A stretch of 64,000 nt of DNA from Alphaproteobacteria bacterium. Lineage in GTDB: Bacteria; Pseudomonadota; Alphaproteobacteria; Rhodobacterales; Rhodobacteraceae. The notes under the pieces are model-generated. The model was not told where the DNA came from. It was given only the letters and a program-made list of their open reading frames with translations, and did no database searches. Each line of letters begins with the position of its first letter. The first letter of the stretch is position 1. Below are positions 17,410 to 28,047 of this stretch, piece after piece. The stretch spans positions 1 through 64,000 of the forward strand of contig JAUHYC010000012.1 of assembly GCA_030426685.1 (NCBI GenBank). Reading direction: 5' to 3'. The position numbers were made by a program, and so were the translations under genes.

Positions 17410-18603
17410 ATGGATCAGCTCTACGCCACCCGAACCGCCCGGATGAAGGCATCCGAAATCCGCGAATTGCTGAAACTGCTGGGCGAGCCCGGGATCATTT
17501 CGTTTGCGGGCGGTATTCCCGATCCGGCGCTTTTCCCGGCTGAAGACTTCGCTGCGGCTTTTAAAAATGCGCTTGGCCCGGATCAACAGGCGCAGGCGTT
17601 GCAATATTCGGTCAGCGAAGGCTATGCACCGCTGCGTGAATGGTTGGCCGAACATATGCGCGGGATTGGTGTGGATTGCCATATCGACAACATCCTGATC
17701 ACCTCGGGCTCGCAGCAGGCGCTCGACTATCTGGGCAAGCTGTTCCTGTCACCGAGGGACGCCGCGCTGGTCGGGTGGCCCACGTATCTGGGGGCGATCA
17801 ACGCCTTTCACGCCTACGAGCCGCGCTTTGGCAAGCTCAGTATCAACGGCAATCGCGGCGCCGAGGAATACCGCGAGGCCGCTGCAGGCAGCCCGATCAA
17901 GTTCGCCTATCTGTCGGCTGACTTCGCCAACCCGACAGGGGAAACGGTGGACCTGCGGGGCAGGGAGGCCCTGCTGGATCTGGCCGAGGAACTGGACTGC
18001 GCCGTGATCGAGGATGGGGCCTATCAGGCGCTGCGCTATGACGGCGATCCGATCCCGCCGATCCTTGCGCATGAAACTGCGCGCAAGGGATCGATCGAGA
18101 CCTGCCGGACGATCTATTGCGGCAGCTTCTCGAAAACCCTGTCGCCCGGATTGCGTGTCGGCTGGGTGGTGGCCGCCAAACCGGTCATCTCACAAATGGT
18201 TCTGTTGAAACAGGCCGCTGATCTGCATTCAGCCACAATCAATCAGATGGCGGTGCATCAGGTCGCGCAGAATTGTTTCGAGGCGCATGTTCAGAAGTTG
18301 CGGATGGTCTACTCGGCCCGTCGCGATGCCATGCTGGATGCGCTGGCCGCGCATATGCCGGATGGCGTTGAATGGACCCGCCCGGAGGGTGGGATGTTCA
18401 TCTGGCTCACACTGCCCAAAGGCATGGATGGCGCCGACCTGCTGGCGCGGTCGCTTGAGACGGTCAGGCTGGCCTTTGTGCCGGGCCGGGCGTTCTTCCC
18501 CGACGGGTCCGGCGCCAACACGATCCGGCTGAGCTTTTCCAATTCGGATGAGGATACCATTCGAGAAGGTATCCGCCGCCTCGGAGAAGTGCTGCGCGCC
18601 TGA
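17410..18603 (+). CDS. PLP-dependent aminotransferase (class I/II, 2-aminoadipate aminotransferase-like)
   Basis: IISFAGGIPDPALFPAEDFAAAF..., TSGSQQALDYLGKLF, YCGSFSKTLSPGLRVGW (PLP Lys). Confidence 0.92.
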   Translation: MDQLYATRTARMKASEIRELLKLLGEPGIISFAGGIPDPALFPAEDFAAAFKNALGPDQQAQALQYSVSEGYAPLREWLAEHMRGIGVDCHIDNILITSGSQQALDYLGKLFLSPRDAALVGWPTYLGAINAFHAYEPRFGKLSINGNRGAEEYREAAAGSPIKFAYLSADFANPTGETVDLRGREALLDLAEELDCAVIEDGAYQALRYDGDPIPPILAHETARKGSIETCRTIYCGSFSKTLSPGLRVGWVVAAKPVISQMVLLKQAADLHSATINQMAVHQVAQNCFEAHVQKLRMVYSARRDAMLDALAAHMPDGVEWTRPEGGMFIWLTLPKGMDGADLLARSLETVRLAFVPGRAFFPDGSGANTIRLSFSNSDEDTIREGIRRLGEVLRA

Positions 18604-18647
18604 TCCGGGAAAGGTTTCGTTAACCAAATTGCGGCAAGTAATGCGGT

Positions 18648-19043
18648 ATGATCCGCCTGCTTGCCATCTTGTTGCTGGCCGCCTGCTCGGGTGGCACGCC
18701 CTATTTCCGCGATCAACCCGCCACCCGTGTCTCGGTGAATGGCAGCGTCTTTGATGTGCGCGTCCGCAACGAACTGGCCGAGGCGGTGCGCGTGAACCCT
18801 CAATACGCCCCGCGCCTCGGTCCGATCCGCGACCGGGCTGCGCTTGCCATGGCGCAGGTTTCGGGTTGTCCGCTTCTGGACATATTGGGCGATGCAGCGA
18901 TCACCGTGGGTGTGCTGGGCTGTGATCGCGAGCTTGGGGAAAAGCTGATTTTCGATGCGCTCATGATGCGCTCTTATGAATGTGTCAATTACGGCTATTC
19001 GGGTGGCTACGGATATCAAGTCTTTGAATGCACGCCGTACTGA
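18648..19043 (+). CDS. hypothetical lipoprotein
   Basis: MIRLLAILLLAACSGGTP: lipobox. Confidence 0.75.
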   Translation: MIRLLAILLLAACSGGTPYFRDQPATRVSVNGSVFDVRVRNELAEAVRVNPQYAPRLGPIRDRAALAMAQVSGCPLLDILGDAAITVGVLGCDRELGEKLIFDALMMRSYECVNYGYSGGYGYQVFECTPY

Positions 19044-19078
19044 TATACGCGAAACCCTGCGTAGTTCTGCCAAGATAT

Positions 19079-19087
19079 TGTGGATAA
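19079..19087 (-). promoter_or_regulatory. perfect DnaA box (TTATCCACA) upstream of smc
   Basis: Plus strand reads TGTGGATAA at 19079-19087. Confidence 0.55.
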
Positions 19088-19184
19088 CTCGGCCAAACAT
19101 CCCATATCCTGCGCATACACGTTGACACCTCCCCCATCCGTTGCGCAGACTTCTTACCCAGAGGAATCATACCAAGAGCAGCCA

Positions 19185-22100
19185 TTGCGTTTCAGCAAAC
19201 TCAAACTGACCGGCTTCAAAAGCTTCGTGGACCCGACCGATCTGATCATCGCGGACGGGCTGACCGGTGTGGTGGGGCCCAATGGCTGCGGCAAGTCCAA
19301 CCTGCTGGAAGCGCTGCGCTGGGTGATGGGTGAAAACCGTCCCAAATCCATGCGCGGTGGGGCCATGGAGGATGTGATTTTTGCCGGTGCCGCCACCCGG
19401 CCCGCACGCAACTTTGCCGAAGTGGTCCTGACCATGGACAACTCGGAACGGCTCGCGCCTTCGGGCTTCAACGACAGCGATCAGCTCGAGATTGTCCGCC
19501 GCATCACCCGCGACGTGGGCAGCGCCTACAAAACCAATGGCAAGGACGTGCGCGCCCGCGATGTGCAGATGCTGTTCGCCGACGCCTCGACCGGCGCGCA
19601 TTCGCCTGCGCTGGTGGGGCAGAACCGCATTGCCGAGCTGATCAACGCCAAACCCCGCGCCCGCCGTCGCATCCTTGAAGAAGCCGCCGGGATCTCTGGC
19701 CTGTATCAGCGTCGGCATGAGGCCGAGTTGAAGTTGAAAGGCACCGAGGCCAACCTGACCCGCGTCGATGACGTGCTGGAACAACTGGGCGGTCAACTGG
19801 CGCAATTGGCCCGTCAGGCCCGTCAGGCGGCGCGCTACCGCGAGATCGGCGAACAGTTGCGCCAAGCCGAAGGGATGCTGCTCTATCGCCGCTGGAAAGA
19901 GGCTGACATGGCCCGTCAGGCGGCAGAAGAGAAACTGCGCGACCGGATCACCGAAGCCTCGCGCGCCGAGGCTGAGGCGCGTCAGGCTGCAGCCAGGCGC
20001 GCCGAGATCGAGGAAACCCTGCCACCCCTGCGCGAGGAAGAGGCCATCGCCGCAGCCGTCCTGCAACGCCAGCAGGTGCAGCGCGATCAGCTTACCGATC
20101 AGGAAACCCGCGCGCGTCAGACCATTGAGACCCTGACCAACCGCATCCAGCAACTCGCCAACGATATCGAGCGTGAGACCGGCCTGAACCGCGACGCGGG
20201 CGAGATGATCGAGCGGCTGGAATGGGAAGCGCGCGAATTGACCAAGGCCGCCGAGGGCCATGACGAAAAGGTGGCCGAGGCCGCTGAAATCGCCCGCGAG
20301 GCCGCGTCGGTCCTGCAGGACCGCGAGGATCACCTCTCGCAGGAGACCGAAGACATGGCTCGTCTGGTCGCCCGCCACCAATCGGCGCAGCGGCTGGTTG
20401 AAGACAGCCGCAAGACGCTGGCCCGGTCCGAGGGCGAAGAGGAGAAGGCCCGCGCCGCCGTGGATGAGGCGCGCAACGCTCTGACCCGGGCGAGCGAGGC
20501 GTTCGAGACGGCGCAAGAGGGCGAAGAAGAGGCGCGCGAAGCCGCTGAGGCTGCCGAAGAAGCGCTGGCCGCTGCGGATGAGCTGCGCAACGACACGCAA
20601 GCACGCGAAGCCGAGGCCCGGGCGAAGCGATCCGAAGCCGAAGGGGAACTGGGTGCGATCCGGGCGGAAACCACCGCTCTGGCCAAGCTGGTCGAGCGTG
20701 ACACAGCCGAAGGCGGACAGGTCCTGGACCTGTTGCGCGTGGCTTCCGGTTACGAGAAAGCTTTGGGCGCGGCACTCGCCGACGATCTGCGCGCGCCCTT
20801 GGTCGAGGGTGATGGCCCGTCGGGCTGGGTGCAGGTGGCGGGATACGATTCAGATCAACCTCTGCCCGAAGGGGCCGAACCGCTGGCGCTGCATGTGTCG
20901 GGGCCAGATCGCCTCAGCCGCCGCATCGCGCAGATCGGTCTGGTCGATGCGGATCAGGGCGGGCGCTTGCAGGCGGCGTTGAAACCGGGCCAGCGGCTGG
21001 TCTCGCGCTCGGGCGATCTGTGGCGCTGGGACGGATTCCGCGCCTGGGCCGAAGATGCGCCAAGCGCAGCCGCCCTGCGGCTGGAACAGCTGAACAAGCT
21101 GGAAGCGCTGAAACAGCAACTGGCGCAGGTTGAGGCGCAGGCCGAAGGCGCGCGTGCTGCGCATGAGGCGCTGTCGCAGCAACTGGCCGACGTCACCGAA
21201 GCCGACCGCCGCGCCCGCGAAGCCCGTCGCGCCGCCGATCAGCGCATGGCCGAAACCGCCCGCGCGCTCAGCCGGGCTGAGGCGGATCGCAATCTGGCGC
21301 AAGGCAAGCTGGAGACGCTGACGCTGGCCGTGGATCGCCACAAGGAAGACGCCATGGCCGCGCGTGCCCTGCTGCGCGAGGCCGAGGGCGCGCTGACCGG
21401 GCTGGGCAATCTCGACAGCGCCCGCGCGCAGGTCGAGGATATCAAACAGACCGTTGAGGCGGCGCGGATCACCATGCTCACCCACCGCTCAACCCATGAC
21501 GAATTGCGCCGCGAGGGCGATACGCGCACCCGGCGCAGCCAGGAGGTGACCAAGGACCTCAGCGGCTGGAAACACCGTCTGGAAACCGCCGAGAAACGGA
21601 TCTCGGAACTGGCCGAACGCAAGGAAAGCTCGGAAGAGGAACTGACCGAAGCCATGGCCACCCCCGGCGAAATCGCCGAGGCGCGCGAGGAGTTGAACGA
21701 GCTGATCGAAACCGCCGAGGCTCGCCGCGCCGAGGCCGCCGACAAGCTGGCCGAGGCCGAGACAGCGCAACGCGAGGTCGTGCTGGCGGAACGCGAGGCG
21801 GAACGCATCGCCTCGGAAGCCCGCGAAACCCGCGCGGCGGCTGAGGCACGGTGCGATGCGGCCAAGGAAAGCGTTGTGGCGGCGGCCGAGCGGATTGCCG
21901 AGGATCAGCAACTGACGCCGAACCAGTTGCTGAACCAGCTCGACACCAACCCCGATCAGATGCCCGCTGCCGACGCTCTGGAAGCCGAGGTCAACCGCCA
22001 CAAGCGTCAACGCGACGCGATGGGCGCGGTGAACCTGCGGGCCGAAGAGGACAGTAAGGACGTTCAGGAAGAATTCGACACGCTGAACGGTGAAAAGGCC

Positions 22101-22640
22101 GATTTGGAAGAGGCGATCAAGGCGCTGCGCAGCGGCATCGCCAGCCTCAACCGCGAAGGCCGCGAACGCCTGCTGACAGCCTTTGAACAGGTGAATTCGA
22201 ACTTCGCCATGCTGTTCAAGCACCTGTTTGGCGGCGGTGAGGCCAATCTGGTCATGGTCGAAAGCGATGACCCGCTGGATGCCGGGCTCGAGATCATGTG
22301 CCAGCCGCCGGGCAAAAAGCTCTCGACCCTCAGCCTGCTGTCGGGCGGCGAACAGACCCTGACGGCGACCGCGCTGATCTTTGGCGTCTTCCTCGCCAAC
22401 CCGGCCCCGATCTGCGTTTTGGACGAGGTTGACGCCCCACTGGACGACGCCAACGTCACCCGCTTCTGCGACCTGCTGGACGAGATGTGCCGCCAGACCG
22501 ATACGCGCTTCCTGATCATCACCCACCACGCGGTGACCATGGCGCGGATGGATCGTCTGTTCGGCGTGACCATGCAGGAACAGGGCGTCAGTCAGTTGGT
22601 CTCGGTCGATCTGAAGAAGGCCGAACAGATGGTCGCCTGA
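19185..22640 (+). CDS. smc: chromosome segregation protein SMC
   Basis: LRFSKLKLTGFKSFVDPTDL (TTG start likely), VVGPNGCGKSNLLEALRWVMGE Walker A, LSGGEQTLTATALIFGVFLANPAPICVLDEVDAPLDDANV. Confidence 0.97.
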   Translation: MRFSKLKLTGFKSFVDPTDLIIADGLTGVVGPNGCGKSNLLEALRWVMGENRPKSMRGGAMEDVIFAGAATRPARNFAEVVLTMDNSERLAPSGFNDSDQLEIVRRITRDVGSAYKTNGKDVRARDVQMLFADASTGAHSPALVGQNRIAELINAKPRARRRILEEAAGISGLYQRRHEAELKLKGTEANLTRVDDVLEQLGGQLAQLARQARQAARYREIGEQLRQAEGMLLYRRWKEADMARQAAEEKLRDRITEASRAEAEARQAAARRAEIEETLPPLREEEAIAAAVLQRQQVQRDQLTDQETRARQTIETLTNRIQQLANDIERETGLNRDAGEMIERLEWEARELTKAAEGHDEKVAEAAEIAREAASVLQDREDHLSQETEDMARLVARHQSAQRLVEDSRKTLARSEGEEEKARAAVDEARNALTRASEAFETAQEGEEEAREAAEAAEEALAAADELRNDTQAREAEARAKRSEAEGELGAIRAETTALAKLVERDTAEGGQVLDLLRVASGYEKALGAALADDLRAPLVEGDGPSGWVQVAGYDSDQPLPEGAEPLALHVSGPDRLSRRIAQIGLVDADQGGRLQAALKPGQRLVSRSGDLWRWDGFRAWAEDAPSAAALRLEQLNKLEALKQQLAQVEAQAEGARAAHEALSQQLADVTEADRRAREARRAADQRMAETARALSRAEADRNLAQGKLETLTLAVDRHKEDAMAARALLREAEGALTGLGNLDSARAQVEDIKQTVEAARITMLTHRSTHDELRREGDTRTRRSQEVTKDLSGWKHRLETAEKRISELAERKESSEEELTEAMATPGEIAEAREELNELIETAEARRAEAADKLAEAETAQREVVLAEREAERIASEARETRAAAEARCDAAKESVVAAAERIAEDQQLTPNQLLNQLDTNPDQMPAADALEAEVNRHKRQRDAMGAVNLRAEEDSKDVQEEFDTLNGEKADLEEAIKALRSGIASLNREGRERLLTAFEQVNSNFAMLFKHLFGGGEANLVMVESDDPLDAGLEIMCQPPGKKLSTLSLLSGGEQTLTATALIFGVFLANPAPICVLDEVDAPLDDANVTRFCDLLDEMCRQTDTRFLIITHHAVTMARMDRLFGVTMQEQGVSQLVSVDLKKAEQMVA

Positions 22641-22705
22641 TCCCTGTGAAACTACAAAAATTGGGTGATTCATGCTAAGATCTCTCTATTTTAAGGAGAG
22701 TTTTC

Positions 22706-23479
22706 ATGAACGTAACGCTCAAAGATGCGGTGTCGGCGGCAACTGTTGTGGTTTCCCTTGTCGCACTGTTTTTTTCGACGCAGGCCAAACAGAAAGCGCA
22801 GGAACTGAACGAGGCCGTATTTCGGGCCGAAACAACGGCGCGACTGCTGAAGGAAGTGCACGACAATACGGTTCAGACCGTAGGCCAAAGCGAAGCGGAA
22901 CGGCTGGCGAGCTGTCTTTACGCAGGCAGCCTCGCCAAGGCCGAAGAGGCGGTCGTCAGGGATGAAAATATGCGGCTCGTTGGCCAGTTGTTCCTGCAAC
23001 AGGTTCAGTCGGAACTGCTGCCCCGAACCTGCGTGGTCCGAACGGTTGAGGCATTGCAGGCCGCCGAAAGCTCGGCGCCACCCGAAGTTCTGCAGGGTGC
23101 TGAGCCAACTGTTCCCGCCGATAGCGGCGGAGGCAATCGCGATATCGGCGAATATCATGCGTTGATCGCATCTTACAGCACCAACGCAAACGGCTGCCAG
23201 GCGGCCAAGCGCGATGTCGCTGAATTTGCCCGGCTCCTGACCGGGCAGGGGCTGCAGGGATGGGACGTATACGTTGCCCGGACGGTAAAATCCGACAGCT
23301 ATGCCGTGACGGTTGATGTGGGTGACGATCTGGACAAGGCCAAATGGATCTCGGGGGTCATTCGCAGTGTTGCGCCGCAATCGGCGGACGGAAAAACCGG
23401 TCACGATTCCTTTGTCCAGACCAATCGCGACTGGTATGTCGACCCCAACTGCCAGAAAACCATGCAGATACAGGGCTAG
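22706..23479 (+). CDS. hypothetical protein with N-terminal TM segment
   Basis: Good SD (AAGGAG) upstream; AATVVVSLVALFFST TM; no family recognised. Confidence 0.75.
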   Translation: MNVTLKDAVSAATVVVSLVALFFSTQAKQKAQELNEAVFRAETTARLLKEVHDNTVQTVGQSEAERLASCLYAGSLAKAEEAVVRDENMRLVGQLFLQQVQSELLPRTCVVRTVEALQAAESSAPPEVLQGAEPTVPADSGGGNRDIGEYHALIASYSTNANGCQAAKRDVAEFARLLTGQGLQGWDVYVARTVKSDSYAVTVDVGDDLDKAKWISGVIRSVAPQSADGKTGHDSFVQTNRDWYVDPNCQKTMQIQG

Positions 23480-23582
23480 GTCAGGCCCGTTCAGGCAACG
23501 CCCGTAAGGCCAGCCAATGAGGTCGGCTACGCTCACTGCAACGTGACGCGCCTTTTGCGCAGCACCGGGATAGGGTGTCAGC

Positions 23583-23942
23583 ATGACCCGCTTTCTGATC
23601 CTCGCCTTGCTGGCCGCAACGCCTGCCACAGCCGCCGAATGGGCCACCAAACCCGGCGACGTGCCGTTGTCACCTGAAGAGCTTGACGCTTTGGCGGGCC
23701 AGACGCTGACCTTCTACGATGACGGGAAATCCAGATACTCTGCCGGTGGGGCGTATTCCTATACCTACTCCGCAGCCAATGGCGGCGGCACCGCCTATGG
23801 CTCGTATCACATCGCCGAGGATGGCAGCATTTGCGTCGCCTATCGCAACGGGTTCAGCCGATGCGACCTGTATGTCCACAGCGGGACGCGGCTGATCCTG
23901 ATTGACGAAAAAGGCAACCGCTATCCGGTGCGTTCGGATTAA
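23583..23942 (+). CDS. hypothetical secreted protein
   Basis: MTRFLILALLAATPATAAEW signal peptide. Confidence 0.7.
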   Translation: MTRFLILALLAATPATAAEWATKPGDVPLSPEELDALAGQTLTFYDDGKSRYSAGGAYSYTYSAANGGGTAYGSYHIAEDGSICVAYRNGFSRCDLYVHSGTRLILIDEKGNRYPVRSD

Positions 23943-23971
23943 GAGGGCAACGCAGCGGTGAATGACCTGCG

Positions 23972-24265
23972 CTACTCAACCAGTTCATAATGGCGAATTG
24001 AGCGGGATTCGACCAGCTCGGCTTCGGCCGGATCAATATGCGGGCTCTGATAGTCGTCGCCGACAAATGCCTTGAGAGCATCCAGGCTGTCCCAGATCAT
24101 CACAAAGCTGAATTCCCGGGGTGACTCAGCCCTCGGCGCACCCGGCAGAACCTGAACGATACCTTTGGTCGATTTCATCAGGGGTATCGCCGTTTCATGA
24201 AAGAACGTGCCAAATTCTTTTTCTTTGCCCGGTCGCACAACGACCTGGAAAATTCTCATGATCAT
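23972..24265 (-). CDS. antibiotic biosynthesis monooxygenase-like (ABM fold) protein
   Basis: MIMRIFQVVVRPGKEKEFGTFFHETAIPLMKSTKGIVQVLPG...FSFVMIWDSLDALKAFVG. Confidence 0.75.
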   Translation of the reverse strand: MIMRIFQVVVRPGKEKEFGTFFHETAIPLMKSTKGIVQVLPGAPRAESPREFSFVMIWDSLDALKAFVGDDYQSPHIDPAEAELVESRSIRHYELVE

Positions 24266-24402
24266 GCATCCATCCTCCGATCAGTACGGTTTCCGGGTGT
24301 AAGACTGCCTCCGATGGCGTAGCCTAGCACAAACTTTGGCGAATGGCTGCGTGGCTGCCGCGCATGCTCTCACGCCCTGGACTAAGCGAAGGAGGTGCTG
24401 GA

Positions 24403-24795
24403 GTGACGGATGCGCTTGAGGGAGGCTGCAAATGCGGTCAGATCCGGTACAAGGGAACACGCGCTGATGTTCCCATGTTCCGCTGTCACTGTCGCGATTG
24501 CCAACAGCTCACCGGTACGGGCCACGCCGATATGGTGCCTTTGCGTGCCGAGAGCTTTATGATCAGCGCCGGATGCAAAACCTATGAGATGACCGGCGGG
24601 TCCGGCCGGTCGACATTTAGCGGTTTCTGCCCGAATTGCGGATCCCAGATCACGCGCAGAAGCGAACGCATGAGCGACAGGATCTACGTGCATGCCGCAT
24701 CGCTGGATGACCCGACCTGCTACGTTCCGGTCAAATCCATCTATGGTGATGCGGCGCAGCCCTGGGACGACGCCGTGATCCGGCAAGGCGGCTGA
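24403..24795 (+). CDS. GFA-family (glutathione-dependent formaldehyde-activating-like) protein
   Basis: GGCKCGQIRYKG, CHCRDCQQLTG, CPNCGSQI zinc ligands; GTG start preceded by AAGGAGG. Confidence 0.9.
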   Translation: MTDALEGGCKCGQIRYKGTRADVPMFRCHCRDCQQLTGTGHADMVPLRAESFMISAGCKTYEMTGGSGRSTFSGFCPNCGSQITRRSERMSDRIYVHAASLDDPTCYVPVKSIYGDAAQPWDDAVIRQGG

Positions 24796-24806
24796 GGGTC
24801 AGCCCC

Positions 24807-25970
24807 TTACAAACGCCCCAACAGCTCTGCTGTCGGCCACGCATCCGCAGGCAGGCCCAGCCGCGCCTGTTCGGCCTGCACAGCCGCCCGCGTACCGGCC
24901 CCCAGAATGCCGTCGATCTTGCCCACATCATACCCGCGTGCCTGCAGCTTGGTTTGCAACTGCTTCATCTGCGCCCCCGACAGCCCGGGTGCCGGATTGC
25001 CAGCGTTATAAATCTGGCCACCCTCCAGCCTTGTGCCGAAATAGGCAGCGGTCAGCACATAGACAAAGCTCTGGTTCCATTCGAAATAGACATCGAAATT
25101 CGGATAGGCCAGAAATGCCGGCCCCTTGTGCCCCTGCGGCAGGATCAGCGAGGCGGGCAGGTCGGCCAGCGACCCGCTGCGCGCCTCAACGCCCATCGCC
25201 CGCCAGTCCGCGACAGAGCGCGGCTTGCCGGGCCCTGACAGGGACCAGTCCATCTGCGCGGGCACGGTGACCTCCTGCAGCCATGGCTGGCCCGGTTGCC
25301 AGCCCAGATGCGACAACATCTTGCCCCCCGACATCAGCGCATCCGGGGCCGAGGTTTTCAGTGACACCTTGCCATCGCCATCGGCGTCGACACCATTGAC
25401 CAGTATGTCGCGCGGCAGCATCTGCACCATGCCGATCTCGCCTGCCCAGGCTCCGGTCGTGCGCTTGGGGTCGAAATTGCCGCGCCCGTACAGCTCGATC
25501 GCAGCGAAGATCTGTGGCCGGAACAGCTCGGGGCGGCGGCAGTCATGGGCCAGCGTCACCAGCGCGTTGCGGGTGTTAAAATCGCCCTGAAAGGCACCGT
25601 AATCGGTTTCGAACGCCCAAAAGGCCAGCAGCACACCGCGCGAAACACCGTATTCCGCCTCGATCCGGTCAAACACCGCATCGTATTTGCGCGCCATCGC
25701 CTGACCGCGCTCGATCCGGTTCTGCGAAATCAGGTGGCGCGAGAAGTCGATGAACGGTTTCTGGAACACACCCTGCGCGCGGTCGGCCTTTAGCACTGCC
25801 CCGTCCTGCTGCACCCCCTTGAAGAACGCGTTCACCGTGGTTTTGTCGAACCCTTGCTGAATCGCCTCGGCCTTCAGCCCCTTCACGAATGAATTGAACC
25901 CGCCGCCGCATTGGGCAAAAGCGGGTGAGGTCATCAAAGCGGCGGCAACGAGGCCAGAGAGTAAACGCAT
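24807..25970 (-). CDS. lytic murein transglycosylase with C-terminal peptidoglycan-binding domain
   Basis: ISQNRIERGQAMARKYDAVFDRIEAEYGVSRGVLLAFWAFETDYGAFQGDFN: MltB-type; C-terminal LQTKLQARGYDVGKIDGILGAGTRAAVQ. Confidence 0.92.
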   Translation of the reverse strand: MRLLSGLVAAALMTSPAFAQCGGGFNSFVKGLKAEAIQQGFDKTTVNAFFKGVQQDGAVLKADRAQGVFQKPFIDFSRHLISQNRIERGQAMARKYDAVFDRIEAEYGVSRGVLLAFWAFETDYGAFQGDFNTRNALVTLAHDCRRPELFRPQIFAAIELYGRGNFDPKRTTGAWAGEIGMVQMLPRDILVNGVDADGDGKVSLKTSAPDALMSGGKMLSHLGWQPGQPWLQEVTVPAQMDWSLSGPGKPRSVADWRAMGVEARSGSLADLPASLILPQGHKGPAFLAYPNFDVYFEWNQSFVYVLTAAYFGTRLEGGQIYNAGNPAPGLSGAQMKQLQTKLQARGYDVGKIDGILGAGTRAAVQAEQARLGLPADAWPTAELLGRL

Positions 25971-25982
25971 GCAACAGGTCCG

Positions 25983-26903
25983 TCAGAAGATAAATTCAAT
26001 CCCAACCCACACTGACACGAGGCCAAGCGCAAGCCCCCAAACCCGCCAGAGCATGTCACATGCGCGGAAAACCTCTGACGCGCCGATCTCGCGCGGGGCA
26101 TCACCGTTGACCCAGGCCAGCTCTCGCATTTGCCCGTCATAGCTGCGCGGCCCGGCCAGCGCCACGTTCAGCGCCCGTGCCATCGCCGCCTCGGGCCAAC
26201 CTGCATTGGGCGAGACATGGTGGCGGGCATCCGCCACCATCTCGCCCCACCGCGCCCACTGGCCGGACAGGGCGACGATCAGGACAAAGGTCAGCCGGGC
26301 CGGGATCAGGTTCAGCACATCATCCAGCCGCGCGGCGGCCCAGCCGAAGGCGCGGTATTTCTCGTTGCGGTACCCGATCATGCTGTCGGCGGTGTTGACG
26401 GCCTTGTAGATCAACAGCCCCGGCAGACCTGCGACCAGAAACCAGAAGGCCGGGGCGATCACTCCGTCGCTGAGGTTCTCGGCGGCGCTTTCGATGGCAG
26501 ACCGGGCCACCTGCGCCACGGTCATGTCCCGCGTGTCGCGCGACACGATCATGGCGACCTGCACCCGCCCGTCTGGCAGAGACTTTTGCAGCCCGTCACC
26601 CACGGCGCGCACATGCTCCACCAGCGATTTCTGTGCCAGCAGGATCGCGCAGACCACAATCTCGACCAAAGGCCCCGGCAGCGCCAGCACCCGGCCCAGT
26701 GCACAGGCCCCCAGCACGAGCAGCAAAACCACGACGATCCCCTTGATCCGCTGGTGCGGTCCCCGATTCAGATGTTTGTCGAGCCAGCCGATCACCGTAC
26801 CGATCATCACCGCCGGATGGCGGATGCGCGACCACAGCCAGCCCGGCTCACCCAACGCGGCGTCCAGACACAGTGCGCAGACCAGAAGAAAGGCGGTGCT
26901 CAC
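25983..26903 (-). CDS. cbiB: adenosylcobinamide-phosphate synthase CbiB/CobD
   Basis: [53 protein letters not shown] start inferred at 26903. Confidence 0.93.
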   Translation of the reverse strand: MSTAFLLVCALCLDAALGEPGWLWSRIRHPAVMIGTVIGWLDKHLNRGPHQRIKGIVVVLLLVLGACALGRVLALPGPLVEIVVCAILLAQKSLVEHVRAVGDGLQKSLPDGRVQVAMIVSRDTRDMTVAQVARSAIESAAENLSDGVIAPAFWFLVAGLPGLLIYKAVNTADSMIGYRNEKYRAFGWAAARLDDVLNLIPARLTFVLIVALSGQWARWGEMVADARHHVSPNAGWPEAAMARALNVALAGPRSYDGQMRELAWVNGDAPREIGASEVFRACDMLWRVWGLALGLVSVWVGIEFIF

Positions 26904-27865
26904 AGCGCCGCCTCGAGCCGCGCCCAACCATGCGCGGGTGGTAGTCCGAGGCGCAAAAAAGTCTTTGAGTAGGGGAAAATGCGGCTCCAGATATGCGCGC
27001 GGGCCAGCCGGTCCTGCCACGCGGCGGCGTCATCCACCTCATAGAGACGGTACAGGCTGGTGCCACCGGCGATCTGCGCCCCCTTGGCGGTTACAAGCTG
27101 ATCCAGCCGCTCTGCTTCGCTGGCCAGCCGCACTCGGGTTGTTTCGGCCCATAGGGTGTCATCCAACGCCTGCGCCCCGATCCGCAGGGCAGGGCCGGAA
27201 ACGGCCCACGGCCCCGTCAGGTCATTCAACTGTGCGATCAGGTCCGGATGCCCGATGGCAAAGCCCAGCCGCAGACCGGCCAGCCCCCAGAATTTGCCGA
27301 AGCTCTTCAGCACAACCACGCCGGGCCGTTCGGCGAGATGAATCAACGTGGCTTCGGGCGTGACATCGCAGAAACTCTCGTCGATCACGGTCAGCGGGGC
27401 ATCGGCATCCGCCGCATCCCAGAGCCGCCCGTCGGGATTGTTGGGATGCACGATCACGCGCGCCTCGGCGGGTCCAGCCTCCTGCACCTGCCAGCCCTGC
27501 GCGGCGAACGCAGCGGCATGTTCGTTATAGGTGGGCAGGGTGATCTGCACCCGGCCTGCTGCCGCCAGTGCGGGAATACGTGCGATCACGGCCGAGGCCC
27601 CGGGGGCGGGTAGAATACCGGCACCGCCCGGCACGTTCCAGAACCCCCGCGCTGCGTCCGAGAGGCGTTCAAACGCGCCGTGATCGGGAAGTTCCATCCA
27701 GTCCGAAGGGAGCAGGCCGGCTACCTCGTAGGGGTGCGGGTTGATTCCGGTCGACAGGTCGATCCAGTCGCTCCGCACGCCGCCATAGCGTGCCATGGCC
27801 CGGTCCAGCCCACCACCGTGATCGCGCGCGCCCTGCGGGTTCAATCTGTCATCCTGCCTAACCAT
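26900..27865 (-). CDS. cobC: threonine-phosphate decarboxylase (CobC/CobD-type PLP enzyme)
   Basis: [18 protein letters not shown]..., [32 protein letters not shown]; overlaps cbiB. Confidence 0.92.
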   Translation of the reverse strand: MVRQDDRLNPQGARDHGGGLDRAMARYGGVRSDWIDLSTGINPHPYEVAGLLPSDWMELPDHGAFERLSDAARGFWNVPGGAGILPAPGASAVIARIPALAAAGRVQITLPTYNEHAAAFAAQGWQVQEAGPAEARVIVHPNNPDGRLWDAADADAPLTVIDESFCDVTPEATLIHLAERPGVVVLKSFGKFWGLAGLRLGFAIGHPDLIAQLNDLTGPWAVSGPALRIGAQALDDTLWAETTRVRLASEAERLDQLVTAKGAQIAGGTSLYRLYEVDDAAAWQDRLARAHIWSRIFPYSKTFLRLGLPPAHGWARLEAAL

Positions 27866-27961
27866 CTGCCCCTGCCGGAATCGCCATATTGCGCCGTTTC
27901 AAGCGGATTTTCGCCGTTCATACAAGCGAATCCGCCCGTTCATGGCCCTGTGCGGGCGCTG

Positions 27962-27976
27962 TTAACACTTTGTTAA
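27962..27976. promoter_or_regulatory. CtrA-type box TTAA-N7-TTAA
   Basis: TTAACACTTTGTTAA read directly, 72 bp upstream of the receiver ORF. Confidence 0.55.
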
Positions 27977-28047
27977 GGAAATCGCGTGATCACGGACAAC
28001 AGGGGTCGGCACCTACTCACCCATATCACGTGCCGAGGTTGTTGCAA

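Noticed and set aside
19167-20600. 477-aa antisense ORF inside smc (similar case at 21489-22673)
   Set aside because: Opposite a strongly conserved SMC reading frame; composition is low-complexity antisense type with no recognisable domain.
22676-22706. Possible RNA thermometer: CTCTCT pairing with GGAGAG over the SD of the 22706 ORF
   Set aside because: An extended -10-like TGCTAAGAT (TAAGAT at 22676-22681) would start transcription near 22688, leaving the 5' arm of the hairpin out of the RNA.
27866-28047. Cobalamin riboswitch upstream of cobC/cbiB
   Set aside because: No B12-box-like sequence or fitting architecture seen; the region reads as a plain divergent promoter with a CtrA-type box.
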